Assembly (NCBI GenBank): GCA_002786065.1
Contig: NHNY01000016.1
Location: forward strand, 1 to 64,000
Length of the DNA stretch: 64,000 nt
Source: Microcyclospora pomicola
Lineage: Eukaryota > Ascomycota > Dothideomycetes > Capnodiales
Direction of reading: 5' to 3'
The notes below the pieces were generated by a model. That model did no database searches and was not told where the DNA came from. It saw nothing but the letters and a program-made list of their open reading frames with translations. A program made the translations under genes and the position numbers. This document shows positions 53,484 to 64,000 of the stretch, one piece after another. Every line of letters starts with the position of its first letter. Position 1 is the first letter of the stretch.

Positions 53484-55896
53484 CGGAAAAACGAAACAAA
53501 AAATCCACCCAATCAACCACGAAGAACCTTAAGATCCCATAATCTGCAGTATAAGGACCTTGACAGTACGCTACACACGCCTCAAGCGGTCAATGTTCAT
53601 CGAGACTCAAAGCCTTCGTCAGGACTGCTTATGTTAAAACGTGGAATCCGTGCCTGCAACATTGCGAGTGCCATTCGCCTCGTGTGTGCCGTTGTACATG
53701 TACTTGACTGGAGTGTACAGGGAGTCTCGACCACGATTGCTGGTCCGCCTTTCGTTGCCAGTTGATGCATTGCTGCTTGATCACCCGCCGTGCTTCCGAT
53801 AAGACGTGCTCTCAGTCCGTGTTAACCAGGTCGCCTATGGTACCGAAAAAGGTCAGCGTACGAATAGCAGTGTGGCGCATCATACTTACGTTGCTGGTCG
53901 ATGACTGTGGCAGAATTATCGTCGCACCAAGGTTGACCCTGCGCGGCAAATTCAACTGTGTGCGGTCGATTCTTATCACGCCCTGCCAGTGAGAAAGCGA
54001 CTGCGGCCAGAAGGAGAAACGGAATTTGTGGCGTGAAATCATCGGATCCTATGAGATTGACCAGTTGCCATTGCACCTGCCATTCTACAACACCTTGAAT
54101 CAGAGCACATCACATCGCTAGTGAAAAGATGGAATCCACGTGCTGGCTCGAGCGTTTGGAGGACCTGTATAGATGGCGACACCTAGAATTGGCTTCAGCA
54201 TAGAGCCTTCGTTGCACAGCCCATCCGCAGAAGAAGGCTGCCGCGGCAGTCATCTAACCACGGATGAAGCGAGCGTCAGGGCTTGTGCCGCAAGTAGCAG
54301 AAGACACTACCACTGGAGTTGGTGCTGGCACGCTTGCAGTCATTATCACCGTCACCGTGACCACGGCGGTCGATGTTGAAGCCTTACGGCGACCCTGAGG
54401 TCATTGCGGGTGTGCTTACGTTCATGTGGGCGGTCATTGTCTAGGTGGTTGTTATGATGCTGCTAGTCCTCAACAGTGACTCCGTTCTAGTCAGAACGAT
54501 CTCGGTTGCAGTAAAGATGGGCTGTGGGTGAACGCCAGCATTACATGACGTGGAAGTTGTGAGAAAGGCGGAACAGCTCACGGTCAAAGGAATGATCGTC
54601 GCAAGGTCTGCGCTCCAATCCGGGTCTTTTGCTGTGGATGAATCTGCTCTTTTCAGTATGGACACATGGTTTGTACCAATTGGACAGCGCATTGTGGTGA
54701 ACAACAGGTTGGCTCAATCGCCTCCATTGGATCAGCTGAAGACCTCGGCAGCGTCCTTTGCTCAAGTTCCTGACCAGTCAGCAGAACTGAAGCACTATGG
54801 CCTTGAGCATCCGAACCATAGCTTATCGCGACTATGCATAACAGTGTGAGCCATATTTCCACGCACCGCATCGTTGAATCAATCCTTGGAGAAGTGTGAA
54901 GAGCAGGATACAGCAAGAACACACGTACGCCCGGTCAGGGGGTGGTTTACCTATCTCTGACACGATCTGAGCTGCCTTGAAGCACATGGTGGCATGGCAT
55001 CGATCTGTTATTCCAGAAGTATGGCGCCTTATTCATGTCATGACATGGACGTGTCGTGTTTCAACAAGCATCATACAGCACGAACCACAACAGAAACCTG
55101 GTCGCATCTACATGCAAGCCCTGCATACATATACAGAGTACGAAAAGTGCAGGTTGACCCTTGCCGGCTTCTGATCACTTTATCAACGAACAATTTCTTC
55201 GCATCCTATTGGCTCGGAAGTAAGCAGGGAAACACGCACCTATCGGGTTCTGTGTTGCAAGGCAAATGTCCGTCTGTTGAAGAATGGGTATCTCACACAA
55301 AGCCAAGGGAGATGTACTACATCTACGTGGATTCTGTGACACCATCAGCGACCCTAGACAAAAACCCCGGGTCAATTGACATGGCACTGGAGACACGTCT
55401 CATCCCGAACGTGCCGTGAAAGTTACCCGTTGTCTAAATCGGGGAGATGTCCTTACAGATCGCCATGTGGTCACGCGAATTCGAAGATCGGTCCCTGGCA
55501 GGACTCTAGACGCGGCAGTCTCAAGGCAAGGCATGCTCATTGTCTACTTCTCTGGAGAAATCAAGTCAAGACACACAATGCCAGGACAGAATTGAGGCAC
55601 GGAAGGCGGCTTTTCCGGCAAACTACAGCCAGCGGATCGAACGGTCGCAGAGCGTCGATGTATTATGTCTGGGCAATGTTCAGCAAGGGAAGAAAGTGGC
55701 ACATGCGTCTCCCTCGCATTGATGCTATGTTTGATGACAAGGTTAGTATAAATGTCCTGATTGCGATGTTACCAGACGATGGAAACTTCGATCTTGCTCT
55801 TCGAAAACGGATCTTCGTTCCTGCCATAGCTCTGTTGTCTTGTTCTCTGACTGCGATCACCTCATGCTCAGTGCTGTCCATCACTTATCAATCCAA
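53484..55896. other. Gene-poor 2.4 kb with small-ORF candidates
   Basis: Contents I can name: TACATGTA at 53695-53702; a minus-strand open frame at 53890-54076 with a hydrophobic FLLLAAVAFSLAG stretch and a plausible 55-nt intron but no ATG; and the small secreted candidate at 54653-54871, listed separately. A plus-strand frame near 54310-54375 encodes a valine/threonine-rich hydrophobic stretch but lacks context. The remainder shows nothing recognisable. Confidence 0.4.
54653..54871 (-). CDS. Candidate small secreted cysteine-rich protein
   Basis: A single 72-residue frame starting at the ATG at 54871. The first 19 or so residues (MRCVEIWLTLLCIVAISYG) look like a signal peptide with a Gly just before a probable cleavage site. 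The mature part of about 53 residues has four cysteines, arranged CC-x3-C-x8-C at the very C-terminus (TCCSPQCAVQLVQTMC). This size, a signal peptide and clustered cysteines are what is expected of fungal effectors or other small secreted proteins. No family is recognised. A random open frame of this length is quite possible, so the call rests on the composition. It lies in a gene-poor stretch, as effector genes often do. Confidence 0.35.
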   Translation of the reverse strand: MRCVEIWLTLLCIVAISYGSDAQGHSASVLLTGQELEQRTLPRSSADPMEAIEPTCCSPQCAVQLVQTMCPY

Positions 55897-57358
55897 ATGT
55901 TCGCGAGGCTCAGGTATCGAGATTTTGTGGTATCGGCTTTGCTCCTCTACAGCATCTTGCCTATGGTTCCCGCCACAACCATCGACGAAGTGTTCAATGT
56001 TGCGACTGGTCCAGGTCCTGGGAGCTGTGATGCGTATCGGAAGATTGGCGGTAACGGTGTGCTCGATGCCATGTGGGAGGAGATCTTGCTACTCAACAGA
56101 AACGCTCTGGAGCTCTTAGACGAGCGGGTATGGTTTGGCACTCCTTGGATCCAGAGGTTGGCCTATGCATTTTTCGGGATGGCACCGTCACAACTCTCCG
56201 ATAGAGACAACGTAGAGAGGTACAGAAGAGTCATGAGTGGGTATCGTGTGTACTTGGCGCAATATGTCCCTGATGCTGACTTGTGTCATCGAGATTCGTT
56301 GCGGACCATTCACAGGTTGATATGGCAGCCAAGATCGTTCCGAGGAGACTTTTACTGTGATAGCAACTTTCTGATATGGCAGAAACCAACGGATGCATTC
56401 ATGGACGGAGCTAATCAACCCGTCTTGGATGACGAGGGCCTACCGTTCTCGCTGCAGCAAATGTATGAGCGCCATATATTCCCAGTAGATCCCGGTATGT
56501 TGATGTGTGTAGCCATGGCCTGATAAGCACCAGGAAAGGACTGACCAGATATGTGCAGTCAAAGTGAGCTTGGTCTAGCCACGCATCTCGATCTCAGCTG
56601 ATGCCGTACAGTATTGGATTTTCCGTGACCCTCCACAACATACTTACCAAACCTATTCAAAGACAGATGTCTGGCCGATTGAGAAATTCGTCCCACATCG
56701 TGGGCAGGTCAATCCCACATTGTGTGCGTCAAATATCCTTAATGCTTTTACCATCTTTCCGGCTGATGCACCGCCCACAATTTGTCTTTGTCCCCACATC
56801 ATAGCTTCAGCAACAATGCCCACAACCCTTGACACGGATCTCAGGCCCCTCGATACGCCGCTCTTGAAATTCAACACAACTTCTCAGGTCCTATACCATG
56901 AGCTTGTTCATGCTGCACTCGAACTAAGTGAGTCCACAAGCCTGCATCACAAGGCTACTGTGGTCCAGCTCTCCGGCTAATACCCTATGACAAGCGCCGC
57001 TTGGGCCGACGATCGACCCTCAGGCTCGGTATCTTCGGCCAGATTCTCGTGGATACGTACTGTAAGCATCAGAGGTCAATCATTGGAGTACGACATGTGA
57101 GGATGAAGACATGCTGATCATGTGGTAATTAGTAAATCGGACTGGATTTCCGCAGGTAGTGCAATGATGGGTCCAGTGCCTGCTATATCGTTGGTCAACT
57201 ACGAGATGGCGCTGCCTGTTACACCTGTGGACCGGCTCGAATCCCTTCGCAGCCCGGAGGCTTACGCCTGGTTTTGCGTTGCGGGATTTTTGACCAAGTT
57301 CGCGCATGATCCTCGAGAGTGGTATACCGGGTATGCTACGGAGTTCCGCAGCTTCTGA
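55897..57358 (+). CDS. Secreted zincin metallopeptidase (HExxH, M35/aspzincin-like)
   Basis: My tentative model has five exons: 55897-56494, 56559-56563, 56612-56927, 56995-57061 and 57160-57358, giving 394 residues. A signal peptide is visible at residues 1-27 (VVSALLLYSILPMVPA). The zinc site is HELVH in VLYHELVHAAL in exon 3; the third ligand should lie downstream but I cannot fix it. Exon 1 shows RLIWQPRSFRGDFYCDSNFL. Exon 5 ends with PEAYAWFCVAGFL, a Tyr/Trp-rich C-terminal segment I recall from fungal lysine-specific metallo-endopeptidase-domain proteins. Exon 2 is a 5-nt micro-exon, needed to keep the frame between two canonical introns. The exon 3-5 joins are the weakest and lack strong branch sites. 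The peptidase call is firmer than the exon model. It is likely extracellular; substrate unknown. Confidence 0.62.
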
Positions 57359-59151
57359 TGGTGAACACTGCGTGGCGGAGCGTCGATATGACGGGGGAGG
57401 AGTCCGGCTGAAGGCCAGCAAAGGAACATATCTCGGCATCTTGTGGGGTGCTGTTGGCTGTCGGTCAGGCACCCAGATCGTACGACCTCGATTTCCCCAC
57501 AGAGTCCATTCATCGAAGACGTCGTATTGGGTATGTAAGGTATGTACGAGTCGCTAAGAAGTCCCAGTATAGCAGTCCTGCTCTGCGAAGCTACATTGTC
57601 TTTTGTGAAGACCATGCATCCCTCGACCTCAGGCCATGTGAAGCATCATTCCGTTGCTACTTCATGTCTGGATGGGAAGGGTCGAGTTCCCTGCCTTGAG
57701 GAGCGAAATATTGTTAGTATCGAAGTCCACGATTTGCAACAAGAACCCACGACTTAGGTTGTAGTCGGATTCGGCTGGAAAGGAGTAGAATATATGTGCT
57801 CTACACTCCCGTCTACAACTCAACATGTAGATTTTTACTATCTCGATCTCCTCTAGTTGCCGTGCTGATGACTATCTAGTACGTATGAACCATATTTTAC
57901 ATTCACTGGGATATCTGCCTAGGAAAGACCATAAGCAACGCTTCACCTTCACCTCAAGGGAAGCTAACAAATGTAGGAGGTAGGTACCTGTATCAACATT
58001 CACGTCGACGGCATGAAGTGCGGTTCCCCCTAATATTATTCGATCTCGTTTACTCAACTCCTCGAAGATCTACGACGCGCAGCTCTCCCAATCGATAAAT
58101 GCCTTCCACTCGACCGCATCGTTTCATCAGTATACGCGCCTCAGAAAGTAAGGTAGAGGCGAATTAGAGTAGCCTGTTCTATTGCAATGCGGGAATAAGG
58201 TACCTTTACATATGTAATTCGTTGACTGAATGGCGGTGCCATACCTACCTCACAGTAAATGTAACCACAAGCTGAAGCTGTCTATCGCGCAGACATAGCA
58301 ATGAGCTGAGTACCATCGCAGATCCGTTAATCCTCCGTTATTCCGTTTCATCAATGGGATATACTGTGCTCCCTACATGTAGCCAAGACGTAAGTACATT
58401 CCGATGATATATGTCGATGGTGTGGACATATCGGGGGCATTTTATTGGAGAAGACAATCTCATACCTTCCAACTGTGCTTGCAGCATTGAAGTCGCCAAG
58501 GTATCGTGCCTACGTAGCCAACATGTCTCACCAAGGCAATTGTTTCGATGACATGATCAAGATTGCGTGGTCCACGCTCGATGTGAGCATGGTACGGTGG
58601 GTCACCAACATGAGCACGTGGTACGACAATCACTCACAGACACACGTGTAAGCTTGATGAATGTGCGATTCAGTGCATTAGGAAGTATCTGCTAAGCTAT
58701 CGTAGACGAAAGCTGGCTATTACTACTATGCCCGGCTATGCTCCTCGATCGCCTTCAGTTGCGTAAGGTCGAGAGGTAGCAGTATAGAGGTGCCGGCTGC
58801 AAGAGATAAAGGAAAAGGGAGCCTGCCGGAACAACGCGACGGCGAAATGATCCTCCAACATATTTGCTGATCTGGGTATCTGGTCCAAGTGATCAATGTA
58901 GAGGGTGATTGCGTGTTTCAACAGTGAGCAAATTGTTGGGGAAGAGTTGACGAATGTGGTCACTCTGCTCGCCAAAAGCACGCTTGAACGCCGCAAGGAA
59001 AATGAGCATATCTGCGCGATCCGCGAGTGGCAGATCGACGCAACAGAAACAAGGAGAGACATGAGGATGTGGTAGATGCGCCTGGAACTCCGCGCCAAAG
59101 CCATGAAGATGTCATGGCCGAAGGAAGATATCGTAATCGGAAAAGATTGCA
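57359..59151. other. Gene-poor 1.8 kb between metallopeptidase and CDC25
   Basis: No confident gene. TACATGTA occurs at 58374-58381. A plus-strand frame at 58902-59075, reading from just after AATGTAG, encodes a charged helix-like peptide (TLLAKSTLERRKENEHIC and on) and ends in TAG. It has no ATG and could be a terminal exon of an unrecognised gene. The opposite strand is open over 58736-59152, but without motifs. Confidence 0.4.
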
Positions 59152-61117
59152 TCAGTAAGATGCCATACGTCGTTGGAAAGACTGCCCGATCCCTTGGGCA
59201 AGGTCCAGACCGACGTCAAACGCGCTGCGAGTGCGGGAACCTAGACAGCCACGCCCTTGCCCAGTCGGCGAGTCTTCCATTTCATCAGGGCCGTGTTGGC
59301 CGAATGTGAAGGTCTGGTGACGGAAAAGCTTTTGTCGGCCTTTGACCTTGGCCATCCCGCGCTCGCAGGCCTGCTCGTGGCGTTGGTCGTTCATCTCGAC
59401 ATAGTTCTGGGGATAACATTTCGAGCGATGCTGCTCGAAGAACTTGCTGTATCCGCCCTCGAGAATGTACATCTCAGGGAAGGTGAGCTGGGGATAGCAG
59501 TGGGCGTTGACGTTGCGATCATGGCTGCGGATGAATTTGGCGGTCAAAGGTGCACGGTGCACGGAGTACTCGCAGTGCAGGATAAGGAGTGTCGAAGGTG
59601 AGGGCGGGCGACCATCGAAAAGCTTCTGGGCTAGCTGCTGCTTGTCGTTGAAGTTGACTGCGCTTTGGATGTGTCCACCTTCATATTCGTACTCAAAACG
59701 ACAATCAATGACCATCACCTGGGTGTATTGTGAGCTGTATTTCGACTCGAGAATGTCCACCATGGTCTCTCGCGTGATCCGCGGCAGGCTATCGGGTTCC
59801 TCGTCGGGGATGAAGTGGGGAAGCTTAGGGGTGTGCTCCCGGTCGATGTCCATTGCCGACGTCACGGGGTGCTGAGGGACAAATGCTTCTTGTTCCTCTC
59901 GCATGAATTCGTCGGGATGCTGAAACATACTGAGTGACCGTCGCATGACCCTCTTTTGGGGCCGCACAAAAGGAGGTCGACCAGCCGACGGTTTCCTGAC
60001 ATGTCCGGATGGCGAGCCAAATGCACGAGCACCATTACTGATCGAGGTTCGACGCAATGACGGAAGCATGCCTCCAGCATTGACGTTCGGAATGTCGTCC
60101 ACGGGCGATTCCGTGAAGCTCTCTAGCAAGCTGGGCGTCGACGAGCACGAGGGATTGGAGGGCACGACATTGCCGAAGCGAAACGGTGGGAGTTGGGTTT
60201 CGGGACTGGTGGCACGTTGGGGCTGCGGGATGCACGAGGTGGAGAAGCCCTTGTTGCGAGACAACGCCGGTCGTGTGGCAGGCCTTCTTCGTCTTCAATG
60301 TCATGTTAGTATTCAGCATTGAGGTTGTCAGGCCGAGGGTACACATACTCGGGAAGGGGCAAGAAACTTGGTGGTTGGACGGCCAAGACCTGTAGAGGAG
60401 TGGGGACCTCAAGTGGGGACAGCAGATCTGGGGTGATCAAGTCCACATCGTCGGGAGTGTCTACCGGCGAAGGCGAGGGAAGGGTGACCTGGAGATACGG
60501 GGCCTTGTGCGGCAGTGGCGAGATGTCCATGCCGTCGAAGCCTGGGGAGGAGGATGAGATGATGTCTGGAGTAGTGACTTCCTCGATATCGACTGGAGTG
60601 GTGATGCATAGTTCTTTCGCGGTGTTAGTCCTGCCACTTATATTGCACACGAATACTGTGCCAGCATGGAACTGCTCTACACATACCGGTTTCATCTCGT
60701 GGTTGAAAGAGGTTCGTGGTGAACAATGACCGACGCGGCGTGGGCGCTTGCGGACTATTGAGACAATGTAAGTACATGTGACACGTGGCAGCGGAGTGGA
60801 ATGTGCATGTGCGAACAATGCAACGGAGGAATGTCGCACCTTTTGTCGATATGGAAGTTCGCATCGAGATCGGCGGTCAGACTCGATGTCGGGGAGGAAC
60901 CGCGTGCGGGTCTGAATGTGAAATAGTCATTCCGACCTGCTTTGTGTTGTGCTTGGCGAGACGCATTCTGCATGCTCATGGTTTTGAAGTCGAAGCTGCT
61001 GGCTCCGTAGGTCTGATAGCCGTGATATGGACGAGACGGCATGGGCAAGTCTCTCCGGTTGCCCCACGCTGGGCATGGAGGTGGCCGCATTGCTGCCAGC
61101 GGGGATGAATACTCCAT
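59152..61117 (-). CDS. CDC25: M-phase inducer phosphatase CDC25 (NimT type)
   Basis: My model has four exons: 60840-61117, 60687-60754, 60343-60613 and 59152-60292, giving 585 residues. CDC25/NimT removes inhibitory phosphate from the Cdc2/Cdk1 kinase and triggers mitosis. The N-terminus MEYSSPLAAM is as in Aspergillus NimT. Regulatory Ser/Thr-Pro-rich segments follow, including APTPRRSLF in exon 2 and DGMDISPLPHKAPYLQ in exon 3. The C-terminal rhodanese-like catalytic domain has DCRFEYEYEGGHI and the active-site loop HCEYSVHR, with Cys446 and Arg452 (C-x5-R). It closes with the YILEGGYSKFF stretch. Introns are 85, 73 and 50 nt. The last has a perfect TACTAAC branch site but an unusual GTACCC donor, chosen because it restores the frame to RRRPATRPALSRNKG. 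Confidence 0.9.
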
Positions 61118-64000
61118 GCTGGGTGGTATATGGTATGCCTATGTGATGCTGTGTACAATCCTCGCGCAGAGACTGCTATGTACTCCGTCGTCCTTCCAAC
61201 CGTGGGAATACCGAATGCAAAGAGGTGGAGACGGTGTCCAATGCCAATGGGTGATATGGTACAGGGCTTCCTGATGTCGAGAATTCGTGCTGTATAGCTA
61301 TACAAGTTCTGCGGCCAAGTGTCGGGAGTCGTTATAGCATGTCCGACCGCATCTTGACAGTACTGATGGGATGCAAGGTAGGATATCCGTCAATGTCGAA
61401 ACGATGGTCCTGGAAGCGAGGGAGAGGTTCTGAGAGCACGAGTGAACGCTTCCCAGGCAGGAGCTGCAAGATAGCGAATGACGAAGGGTCGACCGTCTGC
61501 TCGGAGCGGAAGGAGGTTGCGGCGGCGAGGGAGGAGATGGTCGTCGTGGCGGAGGCCAATGTCGAAGCTAGGTAGTGTATGCGTCGGAGGGAGGAGCTGG
61601 TGAGTGAAGGAGAAGTCGTCGGTACATAGGTCGAGGTAGGTCAATGGTGGTAGAAGAAACAAGGCTCGCGGGCGGGTAGGTAGGTTGCCCAGCAGGTGGT
61701 GCAGGGTAAGGTAGGTTAAGGCGTGGTGCTAAGCGACCAGACAACGAGCAGGTGGGCAGGCTTTTCCGGGTCAGTGTGATGCGAGCAGCGCAGAGCAGAC
61801 CAGGCCGAGCACGCGAGAGCAGTTGAGGCCAAAGCCAATCGACGATGCTCGAGACCGTGAAGCGGGCGGCAAAGCCGGGGCTGAGGCTGAAAGGGCTGGC
61901 GCTGTGCTGACGCTGGCGCGGCGGATGGTCGATGCGGCGACAACGAGCGACGATACGGTAACTTAAGGGAGGGAGGGAAGAAGCAGTGCAATCACTACGG
62001 TATCGGAGGTTGGCCGGTGGGTAATAAAGTAATCAAGTTGATTAGTTGGTACGACATCCACGACGAACAGTTGCGAACGGTTGCCCCAGGCACAGAGGCG
62101 GCGGTTGTATCATCATGCTTAAGCTACGATATGCACATGCAGACATCCCGCAGCCAACATGGCATTGAACGACACTCGATAACAATGCTGTACTGTGCAT
62201 ATCCAGCCGACACTCGCCGAACCACACATCCACGGGCAATAGTCTTTCCTCCCGCTGTGGTATGATATGTCCAGACTTTGGTGGCTTGCAACGTTGGACA
62301 GCGCTGTCGTCGCCCGGGCTAACGTTACTCTGGGAGACACCCGGATCGTACAGCTGCGTCTAGTCCTAGACAGTCTCTTCCACGCCGATAATACCATGCT
62401 CGACCTGCTCCATCGAGCCATGATGTTCCTCCAGTATTGGCCCACCCGGCTCGTTCAGCCTGGGTCCATGTCTGCGTGCGCCCATTGGCCCCTCGGCTTT
62501 CCTCTCTGCGACATCGTCCAAGACTGCCCCGGTGGAGAAAGCTACATACTGCTGGAGCGGCGCTTGCATGCATATTGTAGCGCCTATGGCGAACGAATCA
62601 GACATCTCATGCCGTGCAGCGACCTCAAGACGATGCTTTGCTCGACGTAATGATGCTGCCCACCTTGTCCGCGGACGATGGATTGCCGCTGTCATTTCGC
62701 CGACTGGACTGACGATCAGTTGGCATTGGCCTTTGGTGCCCGGTTTTCTTCACGTCGCCATCGCGATCGTCGTTGCGTCAGTCTGGCCGTATCGGCGATG
62801 CTCTGCATAACCAGGTCTCTCGCATCCTGCCGTTGCATAAGGTAACTTATCTCTGCATGGAGATGCGGCAGACACATGTATATCTCGACGTGAGGTATAC
62901 CTTGCCGTACTGGATAGTGGCTCAACACTGCCACGGCCCCTCCATCCTCTGCTCCACTTGCCGCCGCCTTCTCACTGCTGCAAGGTACACGAGACTGCCG
63001 TTGGGCCCGTGGGTGGGACAACGCCATGGCCAGTGGGTCGTGGTCGGCGGCGAGCTGCATACACGCTGTGTTGATATCGTTGCTATGCTACGAATGCTGC
63101 GTTGCACATCACATGTCCAGGACCAAGATACATGATACATGTAATCCTTATACTCTTCTCACCGCCATCTCTATCTGATGATGCTTCTCTCGCCCGTTGA
63201 TCACGTTAGACCAGACACACCATCCGGGAATTACAGTATCCTGTCAACGGCGCGCGCGCGCTTCCAAGCTTTCCACACGCTTTCGTCATACTGAAGCTAA
63301 TGCATCAACGTCGCGAGAGCAACGCCAATGGCCGTATTCATGTCTGTCTGCACCAACTGATCCCCGGTGATTTGTGATGCTTTGAGCGAGAGCGACATTG
63401 CTGATCATCATTCGTCCAATCATCGATTCCCTCCCCTAAGCCAGAGCAGCCAACGAATGCGTACGGCCTGTGAGTGGAGTGATGGGCTCGGCACGATTCG
63501 ACAATCCTGGCTGACCAAGCCGCCAATCGTCCAGCACGACCGGCCAAGGCCTGCGAGATGTGCGGGAGAAGCATGAAGCACAACGGCACGAGCGGAGCGG
63601 CTGCGGTGCACTGACGACCACACACAGAGCTTTTTAGCCCTACAGACCTTGGCCAATCCATTTTTCATGGCTCCTCGTGGCAATTGCACCATGCTTTTTG
63701 CTTTCGATCGGCGGCTGCTCTCGACACACATCGTCGATTCTACGTCACTTTCCTGATGCTTGCCCACCCTGCCAGGTCCAGGATCGGGCTGCCGGAGCGA
63801 TATCCTGGCTCTGTTGGCCGTTGAGATATTGGAAGCAGCGGTGCTGGTCAGTTGGCTCTCTGGACTTGGGCGGCTTCCTTCGTCTCGCCCGTGACCCCAC
63901 ATTATGTGATATGTCAGATCCCCATTATTGCATCGTGCGACTTGATGGATCCATCGTGCCCCTGACAAAGGCTAGCCCGCTGGGCCAATGGTAGACGTAT
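61118..64000. other. 2.9 kb upstream of CDC25, no recognisable gene
   Basis: On the CDC25 sense (minus) strand the part from about 62000 down to 61560 is strongly C/T-rich with repeated CCCTCC and TTCTTC words, as in fungal promoters and 5' leaders. Further right are TACATGTA at 63136-63143 and a (GC)6 run at 63250-63261. The longest open frame (minus, 63420-63968) has no motif and lacks coding-like composition. It may hold a long CDC25 leader or a non-coding transcript; the sequence cannot decide. Confidence 0.45.

Noticed and set aside
63250-63261. (GC)6 run with Z-DNA potential
   Set aside because: Too short and isolated to support a function.
63420-63968. 182-codon minus-strand frame near the right edge
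   Set aside because: No motif, poor coding character, start not in good context; could be part of an unseen gene but is not supportable.

Overview
The window looks like nuclear DNA of a filamentous ascomycete (Pezizomycotina). Genes are dense and carry short introns, mostly 50 to 65 nt, with GT-AG ends and CTAAC/CTGAC-type branch sites. Intergenic gaps are small. The left end has an AT-rich tract of the kind left by repeat-induced point mutation (RIP), beside a broken DUF3435 tyrosine-recombinase gene. A dothideomycete is a plausible host, but the sequence alone does not settle that. Exon joins below were chosen by splice signals, reading-frame continuity and remembered family sequence; nothing was run.

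Layout. 1-2515 is mobile-element debris: a DUF3435 (Starship-captain-like) recombinase fossil pointing out of the left edge, then an AT-rich tract. 3476-10342 holds COQ9, the spliceosomal helicase PRP2 and a CorA-type Mg2+ transporter. 10820-14234 holds a short-chain dehydrogenase and a dienelactone-hydrolase-like gene, separated by 1.4 kb of repeat-bearing sequence. 14683-28696 is compact housekeeping: UBP14-type deubiquitinase, UDP-glucose:glycoprotein glucosyltransferase, CHL1 helicase, VMA12-like V-ATPase assembly factor, COQ1 prenyl synthase and an AVO2-like ankyrin protein. 29600-34935 holds the PDAT acyltransferase, the NatC catalytic subunit NAA30, an ER DnaJ (SCJ1 type) and a DUF1993 protein. 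35366-45468 carries membrane and secretory genes: a Dal5-type MFS permease, a small cytochrome b5, a GT32 glycosyltransferase, a PI-PLC X-domain protein, a GT8-like glycosyltransferase and a DHA1-type MFS exporter. 46132-53483 is a divergent pair, RPA190 (RNA polymerase I) and PRP3 (U4/U6 snRNP). The right part is gene-poor: a candidate small secreted cysteine-rich protein, a secreted zinc metallopeptidase with a probable 5-nt exon, then the mitotic phosphatase CDC25 with about 2.9 kb of upstream DNA free of recognisable genes.

Shared themes. COQ1 and COQ9 both serve ubiquinone synthesis. UGGT and the DnaJ protein both act in ER protein folding and end in RDEL and HDEL retention signals. PRP2 and PRP3 are both spliceosomal. 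I see no secondary-metabolite cluster and no clear new defence or mobile system. The observations most worth a second look are the Starship-captain-like remnant at the edge, a strongly over-represented intergenic palindrome TACATGTA, three stop-free frame-preserving introns hidden inside long ORFs, and the 25-bp spacing between VMA12 and CHL1.
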